In this document: positions 1 through 6,111 of the stretch, one piece after another | Position numbering within the stretch: the stretch's first letter is position 1 | Layout: the number at the start of each line of letters is the position of its first letter | Program-made: the position numbers and the translations under genes | NCBI GenBank assembly: GCA_003538495.1 | Contig: DPSD01000740.1 | Coordinates: 1-6,111, forward strand | Length of the DNA stretch: 6,111 bases | DNA from: Accumulibacter sp. | Lineage (GTDB): Bacteria; Pseudomonadota; Gammaproteobacteria; Burkholderiales; Rhodocyclaceae | Reading direction: 5' to 3' | Notes under the pieces: generated by a model | Told to the model about the DNA's origin: nothing | Databases searched by the model: none | The model's input: the letters and a program-made list of their open reading frames with translations, nothing else

Positions 1-1
1 C

Positions 2-108
2 GGAGTCAAGCGCCTGATCGAGGGGCTCTGGCGGCAAGACGACTGGCAGAGCGTCGGCCAAGGCTTCGACGCCGTCGACAGCGAACTCCGCCGGAGCGGC
101 TGGAACCG
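2..108 (+). pseudogene. possible transposase fragment, cut by window edge and by a junction near 108
   Basis: An open frame enters from the left edge and reads GVKRLIEGLWRQDDW, then about 20 more residues ending in RRSGWNR. The frame stays open to a stop at 194-196, but after about position 108 its residues look like out-of-frame noise, because the ABC ATPase relic begins there in another frame. The tryptophan-rich stretch ending in GWNR resembles a segment I associate with DDE transposases of the IS1380 type, where a similar stretch is followed by an arginine/valine-rich strand; that continuation is absent here. Identification is from memory of the pattern only and is weak. It could also be the end of an unrelated protein. 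No inverted repeat or target duplication could be assigned. Confidence 0.3.
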
Positions 109-123
109 AGGATTTTGGGATCA

Positions 124-419
124 TCGACACTGCTCAACTTTGCCGGGCCGACCGGCAAGGAGCAGGCGCCGATCCAGCCCTTGTCCGGCGGGATGAAGCG
201 GCGGCCGAGGCTGGCCAGGACTTTGATCGACGAACCGACGCCCGGCCTCGACCCGCATGGCCGGTACGTGATCCGGGACCATCTGAAGGAGCGGACCGGG
301 TGACCAGACGCTGATTCCGACCACCCACTTCATGGACGAGGGCGCGCGGCTCTCGCGCTGATCGTCTGCGCACTGGCGCACGCCGTACAACTCGCGCGGC
401 CGGCCCGCAGCCGTCGTGA
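124..419 (+). pseudogene. relic of a NodI-type ABC transporter ATP-binding protein
   Basis: Pieces in three successive frames line up, in order, with the C-terminal half of NodI/CcmA-like ABC ATPases. Frame 1 (about 124-300) gives LLNF, then LSGGMKRR (ABC signature, about 184-207), LART, and DEPTPGLDP (about 229-255), ending at TGA 301-303. The next frame (299-358) gives TTHFMDEGARLSR, with the H-loop histidine at 326-328, and stops at TGA 359-361. The third frame (360-416) gives DRLRTGARR and stops at 417-419. The family normally has about seven residues, including the hydrophobic Walker B strand, between the ALI/TLI segment and DEPT; here they are deleted in frame. Walker A and everything N-terminal to it are missing. 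One deletion, two frameshifts and loss of the 5' half make a functional ATPase impossible. The original role would have been energising an ABC-2 type exporter; no permease remnant is visible. Confidence 0.75.
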
Positions 420-429
420 GCAGGCGCTG

Positions 430-435
430 AAGGAG
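430..435 (+). promoter_or_regulatory. ribosome binding site of cutA
   Basis: AAGGAG lies 4 nt before the ATG at 440 and 13 nt before an in-frame GTG at 449. Neither spacing is ideal. The ATG is preferred because 4 nt after a strong purine-rich site is more workable than 13. The site follows the ABC ATPase relic directly, so the cutA promoter must lie in or before the decayed region; no clear -35/-10 pair was seen. Confidence 0.6.
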
Positions 436-439
436 TAGA

Positions 440-793
440 ATGCGCCCTGTGACCATTCTGCTCGTCCTCACCAATCTCCCCGATCGACCGTCCGCCGAGG
501 CTCTGGCCAGGGAACTCGTCGAAGCGCGTCTGGCCGCCTGCGTCAATATCCTGTCCTCATGTCACTCGGTCTACCGCTGGCACGCGGCAATCGAGACCGC
601 CGAAGAGGTGCCCCTGCTGATCAAGACCAGCAGCGAACGCTACGCTGCGCTCGAAGCGGCGATTCGCAGCCACCACCCTTACGAACTGCCGGAAGTGATC
701 GCCCTGCCGGTGAGCCACGGACTGCCCGACTACCTGGCCTGGGTCGCCGACTCGACCAGCGCGCCAGATGATCTCCAGGGCCTCCCGCGATGA
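440..793 (+). CDS. cutA: divalent-cation tolerance protein CutA
   Basis: A 117-residue cytosolic protein of the CutA1 family: small ferredoxin-like subunits that assemble into very stable trimers and are linked to copper and other divalent-cation tolerance, although the biochemical role is unsettled. The length is typical. Visible family landmarks are the first strand LLVLTNLPD (7-15), the helix-to-strand segment RLAACVNIL (30-38), SVYRW (43-47), the EE...LLIKT strand (55-63), HPYELPEVIALPV (79-91) and YLAWV (98-102). Family members often begin directly at the first strand, so GTG at 449 (residue 4) is an alternative start. The stop codon overlaps the dsbD start as ATGA, indicating translational coupling. 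The pairing matches the E. coli cut locus, where cutA lies next to dsbD (formerly cutA2/dipZ). Confidence in the family is high. Confidence 0.95.
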   Translation: MRPVTILLVLTNLPDRPSAEALARELVEARLAACVNILSSCHSVYRWHAAIETAEEVPLLIKTSSERYAALEAAIRSHHPYELPEVIALPVSHGLPDYLAWVADSTSAPDDLQGLPR

Positions 794-2589
794 CCAGCCG
801 GCACTGCCCTGCCCCGCTGTCTTTTCTGTTCTGCTGGCTGGGCTCGCTGCTGATCGCGCTGGCCAGTCCGGCGCACGCCGACGAGTTCCTCGATCCCGCT
901 GTCGCTTTCAAGCCAACTGTGCTGGCACTCGACGGACAGACCATCGAAGTCCGTTTCGAAATCGCCAAGGGCTACTACCTCTACCGCAACAACTTCCGTT
1001 TCGCCGCCGAGCCGGCAACAGTGCAACTCGGTGTGCCGGTACTGCCACCGGGCAAGGTCAAAGACGACCCGACCTTCGGCCGGATCGAGGTCTACTACCA
1101 GCTGGCGGTGATCCGCGTCCCCGTCGAACGCAACAGCTCGGGACCGCTGCCGCTGACCCTGAAGGTCACTTCGCAGGGCTGCGCCGACGCCGGCATCTGC
1201 TATCCGCCGCAAACGCAGAAGCTCGACCTTGAACTGCCGGACCCGGCAGTCGCGCCGCGTGCGCCACCGCCGATCCCGGACCTGGCCGCCGACGAATCGG
1301 GACGGATCGCGCAACTGTTCAGGAACGCCAGCTTCTGGCTGTTGATCGTCAGTTTTTTCGGATTCGGGCTGCTGCTGGCGCTGACCCCCTGCTGCTTCCC
1401 GATGATTCCGATTCTGTCGAGCATCATCGTCGGCTCGGGCCGCGATGGTCATGGCGTTTCACACGCGCGCGGCTTCACGCTGTCGCTGGCCTACGTCCTG
1501 GGAATGGCGATCACCTACGCCGCCGCCGGGGTCGCTGCCGGGATGACCGGCACGCTGCTCTCGGCGGCACTGCAGAACGCCTGGGTACTCGGTGCTTTCG
1601 CGCTGATCTTCGTCGTTCTGTCGCTGTCGATGTTCGGCTTCTACGAGCTGCAACTGCCGACCTTCCTGCAAAGCAAGGTGTCCGAGGAAGCCAGCCACAT
1701 CCGCGGCGGCTCACTGCCCGGCGTCGCGGCGATGGGCGCGCTGTCGGCGATCATCGTCGGCCCCTGCGTCGCCGCGCCGCTGGCCGGCGCGCTGCTGTAT
1801 ATCGGCCAGAGCGGTGACGCGGTCCTCGGCGGGGCAGCGCTATTCGCGATGGGCGTCGGCATGGGCTCGCCGCTGCTTGCCGTCGGGCTGTCGGCCGGAA
1901 CGCTGCTGCCGCGCTCCGGCCCGTGGATGGAAGCGATCAAGAAGGCCTTCGGCGTGCTCCTGCTGGCGACCGCCGTGTGGCTGGTGTCGCCGGTCATTCC
2001 GATGGTCGCGCAGATGGTCGCCTGGGCGCTGCTGCTGATCGTCCCGGCGATCTACCTGCACGCGCTCGACTCCTTGCCGCCACACGCCAGAGGCTGGCAG
2101 CGCTTCTGGAAAGGGATCGGCATCTTCATGCTGATCGGCGGTGCCGCCATCCTGCTCGGCGCGCTGGCCGGCTCGCGCGACCCGCTGCAGCCGCTGTCGG
2201 TCCTGCGCAGCAGCGCGGCCAGCGGCGAAATCAGGCACCTGCCGTTCACCCGGGTCAGAACGCTGGCCGAACTGGAAAGCCGGATCAAGACCGCCGGCCA
2301 ACCGGTGATGCTCGATTTCTACGCCGACTGGTGCGTCTCGTGCAAGGAAATGGAGCGTTTCACCTTCGCCGACGCGCGCGTCCAGGCGAAGCTGGCGGGC
2401 TGGACGCTGCTGCAGGCCGACGTCACCGCCAACTCTGACGACGACAAGGCCCTACTGCAGCGCTTCGGTCTCTACGGCCCGCCGGGAATCCTTTTCTTCG
2501 ACGGCGAAGGACGGGAGATCGATGGCGTGCGCGTGGTCGGCTTCATGAACGCCGAGGACTTTCTGAGCCTTTTGTCGCGACTCGGCTAG
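790..2589 (+). CDS. dsbD: thiol:disulfide interchange protein DsbD
   Basis: A 599-residue inner-membrane reductase that passes electrons from cytosolic thioredoxin to periplasmic partners such as DsbC and the cytochrome c thioreduction pathway. All three DsbD modules are present. A signal peptide (1-30, probable cleavage after AHA) leads to the periplasmic alpha domain with the Cys131/Cys137 pair in QGCADAGICYPP. The membrane beta domain (about 183-462, roughly eight hydrophobic segments) has Cys201 in TPCCFPMIP and Cys326 in GPCVAAPL, matching E. coli Cys163 and Cys285. The C-terminal thioredoxin-like gamma domain carries WCVSCK (Cys515/Cys518) followed by a GPPGILFF cis-proline segment. All six redox cysteines are therefore present. 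Cys202 is an extra neighbour of Cys201, where E. coli has valine. The start overlaps cutA by ATGA; a weak AGGG lies 9 nt upstream. The length is slightly above the usual 560-600. Confidence 0.97.
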   Translation: MTSRHCPAPLSFLFCWLGSLLIALASPAHADEFLDPAVAFKPTVLALDGQTIEVRFEIAKGYYLYRNNFRFAAEPATVQLGVPVLPPGKVKDDPTFGRIEVYYQLAVIRVPVERNSSGPLPLTLKVTSQGCADAGICYPPQTQKLDLELPDPAVAPRAPPPIPDLAADESGRIAQLFRNASFWLLIVSFFGFGLLLALTPCCFPMIPILSSIIVGSGRDGHGVSHARGFTLSLAYVLGMAITYAAAGVAAGMTGTLLSAALQNAWVLGAFALIFVVLSLSMFGFYELQLPTFLQSKVSEEASHIRGGSLPGVAAMGALSAIIVGPCVAAPLAGALLYIGQSGDAVLGGAALFAMGVGMGSPLLAVGLSAGTLLPRSGPWMEAIKKAFGVLLLATAVWLVSPVIPMVAQMVAWALLLIVPAIYLHALDSLPPHARGWQRFWKGIGIFMLIGGAAILLGALAGSRDPLQPLSVLRSSAASGEIRHLPFTRVRTLAELESRIKTAGQPVMLDFYADWCVSCKEMERFTFADARVQAKLAGWTLLQADVTANSDDDKALLQRFGLYGPPGILFFDGEGREIDGVRVVGFMNAEDFLSLLSRLG

Positions 2590-2621
2590 CGGCCGGCGAT
2601 CGGGGACGCAAGGTCGACGGC

Positions 2622-2637
2622 AGGGAGCCTGCAGGCC
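2622..2637 (+). promoter_or_regulatory. ribosome binding site of cobS with an adjoining 10-bp palindrome
   Basis: AGGGAG (2622-2627) sits 10 nt upstream of the cobS ATG. A perfect palindrome, GCCTGCAGGC, occupies 2627-2636 between this site and the start codon. The 48-bp gap after dsbD holds no recognisable cobalamin riboswitch, which would need far more room, and no clear promoter, so cobS is probably read through from dsbD. Confidence 0.5.
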
Positions 2638-3390
2638 ATGATCAGGAACGAACTCGAGTACTTCTTCGGCGCCCTGCGCTTCTTCACGCGCTTGCCGGTC
2701 CCGGCGTGGGTCGGTCACAGCAGCGAGGCACTGGACCGGGCGGCGCGCTACTTTCCGGCGGTCGGTCTGCTGGTCGGCGCGATCGCCGCGCTGGTCTTCA
2801 TGTTCTGCGCGCAGTTCTGGCCGGCGTCGCTGGCGGTACTGGCGGCGATGGCCAGTTCGATCTACCTGACCGGCGCGTTTCACGAGGACGGCTGGAGCGA
2901 CATGGTCGACGGTTTCGGTGGCGGCTGGGAAAAGGCGCAGATTCTGACGATCATGAAGGACTCGCGCATCGGCAGTTTCGGCGCCGTGGCGCTGGTGATG
3001 CTGCTGCTGACCCGCTTCTCGGCGCTGATCGCGTTGCCGCCGCCGCTCATTCCAGTGGCGCTGGTGGCCGGCCATACGCTCTCGCGATTCGCCTCGACGA
3101 CGCTGTTGCGCTCGCTCGATTACGTCCGCGATGACGGCAAGGCGAAGCCGCTGGCCACTCGCATCAGCTGGGACGAGCTGGGTTTCGCCGCGTCTACCGC
3201 GTTGCTGCCGCTGCTCTTTCTGCCACCGGCGCAGGCGGCGCTGGGCGTCCTCTTGGCCGCCCTGGCGACATTCTGGCTGGCACGCCTGTTCCGCCGCCAG
3301 ATCGGCGGCTACACCGGCGATTGTCTGGGTGCCGTGCAGCAGCTCTCGGAAGTGGCTTTCTACCTCGGGCTGCTGTGCAACTTTTCCTGA
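2638..3390 (+). CDS. cobS: adenosylcobinamide-GDP ribazoletransferase (cobalamin synthase) CobS
   Basis: A 250-residue integral membrane enzyme that joins adenosylcobinamide-GDP to alpha-ribazole (or its 5'-phosphate), the step that attaches the lower ligand and completes the cobamide. The length is normal for the family. Characteristic segments are seen in order: FFTRLPVP (15-22), RYFPAVGLLVG (37-47), the acidic metal/substrate motif GAFHEDGWSDMVDG (79-92), KDSRIGSFG (107-115), LDYVRDDGKAKPL (160-172) and GGYTGDCLGAVQQLSE (223-238). Between these lie several hydrophobic helices (about 41-77, 115-145, 183-213 and the C-terminus). It is followed at once by the cobC-like phosphatase, which acts on the product or substrate of the same step. 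cobT, cobU and other cobamide genes are not in this window. Confidence 0.96.
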   Translation: MIRNELEYFFGALRFFTRLPVPAWVGHSSEALDRAARYFPAVGLLVGAIAALVFMFCAQFWPASLAVLAAMASSIYLTGAFHEDGWSDMVDGFGGGWEKAQILTIMKDSRIGSFGAVALVMLLLTRFSALIALPPPLIPVALVAGHTLSRFASTTLLRSLDYVRDDGKAKPLATRISWDELGFAASTALLPLLFLPPAQAALGVLLAALATFWLARLFRRQIGGYTGDCLGAVQQLSEVAFYLGLLCNFS

Positions 3391-3965
3391 TCCGTCATCC
3401 ACGGCCGCTGATCGACGCCGGCATCTGCTACGGTCAGCTTGACGTCGAGGCGGAACCACCGCAGGCGCTGGCCGCGCGCCTGCGGCCGCTGCTGCCGGCC
3501 GGCACGCCGGTACTCGCCAGTCCCTTGCGGCGGACTCGCGCGCTCGCCCAAGCCCTGCATCCGCGACCGCTGTTCGATCGGCGGCTGATGGAAATCGACT
3601 TCGGTCAATGGGAAGGCCAGCGCTGGGAGCAGATCGGCCGCCAGTCTCTCGATGCCTGGGCGACCGACCTGCTGCACTTCGTACCGCCGGGCGGCGAATC
3701 GGCGGCCATGCTGCAGGGGCGCGTCGTCGACTGTGTCGCGGGTTTGCGCGGACCGCGCGTGGCGCTGGTCACACACGCCGGCGTGATCCGTTGCGCCATC
3801 GGTCACTGGCTGCAATTGCCGGTCGGCGAGTGGAGCCAGCTGGCGCTCGATTTCGGAAGCATCACGCTGCTGGAAGTCGAAAGCCCGGCGACCCGGCAAC
3901 AAACAGGACGTCAGTGGCCGACCGGAGCGACGCTCCCGGGCACCGTGCACTACTGCAATCGCTGA
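3375..3965 (+). CDS. cobC: alpha-ribazole phosphatase-like histidine phosphatase CobC
   Basis: A 196-residue member of the histidine phosphatase (phosphoglycerate mutase-like) superfamily. The start is set at GTG 3375, because the protein then begins MQLFLIRHPRP, as in the family; the frame also continues upstream to 3321, but that part lies within cobS and is unrelated. Catalytic features: Arg7-His8 in the RHP form of the RHG motif, the SPLRR segment (49-53), MEIDFGQWEG (72-81, acid residue Glu73), PPGGES (104-109) and the second histidine, His134, in THAGVIR. The RHP variant with the following CYGQLD (18-23) resembles CobC-type rather than mutase-type members. The start lies inside the last 16 bp of cobS, so translation is likely coupled. 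The inferred role is dephosphorylation of alpha-ribazole 5'-phosphate or adenosylcobalamin 5'-phosphate; substrate assignment rests mainly on the cobS neighbour. Confidence 0.88.
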   Translation: MQLFLIRHPRPLIDAGICYGQLDVEAEPPQALAARLRPLLPAGTPVLASPLRRTRALAQALHPRPLFDRRLMEIDFGQWEGQRWEQIGRQSLDAWATDLLHFVPPGGESAAMLQGRVVDCVAGLRGPRVALVTHAGVIRCAIGHWLQLPVGEWSQLALDFGSITLLEVESPATRQQTGRQWPTGATLPGTVHYCNR

Positions 3966-3994
3966 AGCGCAGCGCGCTCGGCCCTGGGCTCGGA

Positions 3995-4940
<946 letters not shown>

Positions 4941-4954
<14 letters not shown>

Positions 4955-5423
4955 GCGCCAGCAGCCAGCGCTTGACGTCGAGCAGGAAGCCGCCGTTCTG
5001 GCGGGCGAATCCGCCCAGCCCACCACCGCTGGCAAGGACACGATGGCAGGGGACGACCACCGCAAAGGGGTTGGCGCCGCAGGCCTGGCCAACGGCCCGC
5101 GGCGCGTTGTGCAGCGCCCTGGCAAGCTCGCCATAGGTGCGCGTCTGGTGCGTCGGGATGGCCGCGATCTGCTGCCAGACGCGGCGCTGGAAATACGTTC
5201 CAGACGGCCGCAGCGGCAGCCCGAAGACGAATCCGGCGTCGGCCAGATAGGCGTGCAGCTGGCGCACGGCTTCAGCAGCCAGCGCGTTGCCCGGGGTCAC
5301 TGCCGCGCCGGCTGGCAGGAACGCGATGCGTTCAATTTCGTCGTCGTCGCAACGCACCGCGAGCGAGAACCCCGGCGCGCTGACCACCGCCTGATAGCAG
5401 GATGGGTCGGGAGACGCACTCAC
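4941..5423 (-). CDS. ogt: methylated-DNA--protein-cysteine methyltransferase (Ogt)
   Basis: A 160-residue suicide repair protein that removes alkyl groups from O6-alkylguanine (and O4-alkylthymine) by transferring them to its own cysteine. The active site is VVVPCHRV (122-129) with Cys126 as acceptor. Other family segments are GTYFQRRVWQQIAAIP (75-90), the helix-turn-helix recognition region TYGELARAL...RAVGQACGANPF (96-120) and GGLGGFARQNGGFLLDVKRWLLAHEG (134-159, cited as ends of one conserved block). There is no Ada-type N-terminal zinc domain, so this is the Ogt/AGT form rather than Ada. The start is GTG 5423, giving normal length and lying 16 bp after the upstream gene; the open frame extends further upstream but only into that neighbour. 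No strong ribosome site precedes it, suggesting coupling to upstream translation. Its last 14 bp hold the xerD start. Confidence 0.95.
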
Positions 5424-5439
5424 CTGACCGATGTCACGC

Positions 5440-6012
5440 TCACGACGCCTTGCCGAGCAGCGCCTGCTTGAGATCATCCTGCACCGGCTTTTTGCCAAGC
5501 CAGATCTTGAGCAGCGCCCGGTAGAAATCCTCGCCGGCGATGTCCTTGCCTTTGACCTGACCATTGATGGTGAGTCGTGTGCCCGTCTCCGGCAGCCAGT
5601 CGATGAACACGCTGGTGCCGGTCTTGGGTTCTCCCGCGGCCAGCAGGGTATCGGAAAACTGTTTCAGGCGATCCTTGAGGCCCGCCATCTCAGCTTCCGA
5701 ATGGTTGTTGGCGACGCCCTCCTGCAGGGCTTCGACAAACTGCTGCGCCGAGAGGTCGCGCAGCAGACTGAGCGAAATCCGCTTGCCACCCCTGGCGGCC
5801 AGCACCGCCGCGGCGTCACCGCTTTTCTCCGGCAGGTAGAGCGCCATCGCATAAACCTTGAAGACGGCCTTCTTGCGCAGGCCAGCGCCATTGACCACCA
5901 GTTCGCCAGTACCGACGCGCGTCTTGTCGTCGAACTTGACGCCGGCAACTTCAACGGCTGCCGCGAGGTGGAAGGACAGGGCGGCAAGCGCCGCCATCAG
6001 CAGGTGTTTCAT
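5440..6012 (-). CDS. secreted chalcone isomerase-like protein of unknown function
   Basis: A 190-residue protein with a signal peptide (1-19, likely cleavage after AAA) and a mature domain of the bacterial chalcone-isomerase-like family. Supporting segments are LVVNGAGLRKKAVFKVYAMA (38-57) running into LYLPEK, a central helical region rich in charged residues (84-128), TGTSVFIDWLPETG (131-144), the strand TRLTINGQVKGKDI (145-158) and the C-terminal EDFYRALLKIWLGKKPV (161-177). Family members are probably periplasmic; the fold matches plant chalcone isomerase, but bacterial members are not known to carry out that reaction, so no enzyme activity is claimed. The start is ATG 6012 with a strong ribosome site 5 nt upstream. 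It heads a leftward run with ogt and xerD, although no functional link to them is evident. Confidence 0.85.
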   Translation of the reverse strand: MKHLLMAALAALSFHLAAAVEVAGVKFDDKTRVGTGELVVNGAGLRKKAVFKVYAMALYLPEKSGDAAAVLAARGGKRISLSLLRDLSAQQFVEALQEGVANNHSEAEMAGLKDRLKQFSDTLLAAGEPKTGTSVFIDWLPETGTRLTINGQVKGKDIAGEDFYRALLKIWLGKKPVQDDLKQALLGKAS

Positions 6013-6017
6013 GGAGT

Positions 6018-6023
6018 CTCCTT
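6018..6023 (-). promoter_or_regulatory. ribosome binding site of the chalcone isomerase-like gene
   Basis: On the minus strand AAGGAG lies 5 nt before the ATG at 6012, inside an A-rich run (AACCAAAAGGAG) that stands out from the GC-rich surroundings. It is the best ribosome site in the leftward block and fixes the start of its first gene. The remaining sequence to the window end (6024-6111) shows no gene or confident promoter. Confidence 0.75.
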
Positions 6024-6111
6024 TTGGTTAGATGCGCTGGCGGGTCTGGTCAAGCAGGCCACGGCGTCCGCCCGCCGCCGCAGTGCAGTGTTACCGTGAA
6101 AGTCGCGTCAG

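Noticed and set aside
730..1452. A 240-residue minus-strand open frame opposite dsbD
   Set aside because: Low-complexity Arg/Gln/Asp translation with no recognisable motif; explained by GC-rich third positions of dsbD.
2452..3459. A 335-residue open frame on the minus strand opposite cobS
   Set aside because: It is rich in Arg/Gln/Asp with no domain-like pattern, as expected for the antisense of a GC-rich membrane-protein gene; cobS on the other strand is unambiguous.
3966..3994. GC-rich convergent gap between cobC and xerD as a bidirectional terminator
   Set aside because: Only short imperfect inverted repeats (such as GCCC-T-GGGC) are seen, without a usable loop or T-run.
6027..6053. A TTGACC / TCTAAC pair on the minus strand upstream of the chalcone isomerase-like gene
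   Set aside because: The spacer is only 15 bp and transcription would start inside the ribosome binding site at 6018-6023, so it cannot serve this gene well.
6090..6111. Possible start of a rightward gene (GTG AAA GTC) at the right edge
   Set aside because: Too few codons remain and no ribosome binding site precedes it.

Overview
The window is GC-rich, densely packed chromosomal DNA. Gene content and protein motifs fit a betaproteobacterium, most likely of the Rhodocyclales / Candidatus Accumulibacter type. That placement is inferred from motif resemblance and base composition, not from a search. Seven intact protein genes are supported, plus a decayed region at the left edge. No RNA genes, CRISPR arrays or complete insertion sequences were seen.

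Left edge (1-419): this stretch is broken. An open frame entering from outside (2-108) resembles part of a transposase, but only weakly. It abuts a relic of a NodI-type ABC transporter ATPase (about 124-419). The relic keeps the signature motif, the D-loop region and the H-loop, but has lost its N-terminal half with the Walker A motif, most of Walker B, and its reading frame at two points.

Rightward block (440-3965): cutA and dsbD overlap by ATGA and form a divalent-cation tolerance / periplasmic thiol-reduction pair. After 48 bp come cobS and a cobC-like histidine phosphatase. These supply the late steps of cobamide assembly: joining the activated corrin ring to alpha-ribazole and removing the phosphate. 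cobC starts inside the end of cobS, so the two are probably translated together. All four genes may be one operon, because no gap exceeds 48 bp.

Leftward block (3995-6012, transcribed right to left): a secreted chalcone-isomerase-like protein, then ogt (O6-alkylguanine DNA repair), then xerD (chromosome-dimer resolution recombinase), with xerD starting inside the 3' end of ogt. The two blocks converge at 3966-3994, a 29-bp gap with no convincing terminator.

The most unusual observation is a 9-bp tandem repeat (four perfect copies and a partial fifth) in the 5' end of xerD. It encodes five Asp-Val-Ala units. XerD is shifted by exactly 21 residues relative to E. coli XerD at all six catalytic positions, so the repeat lies in an N-terminal extension on an otherwise collinear enzyme. 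I found no convincing new multi-gene system; most of the window is recognisable housekeeping content.
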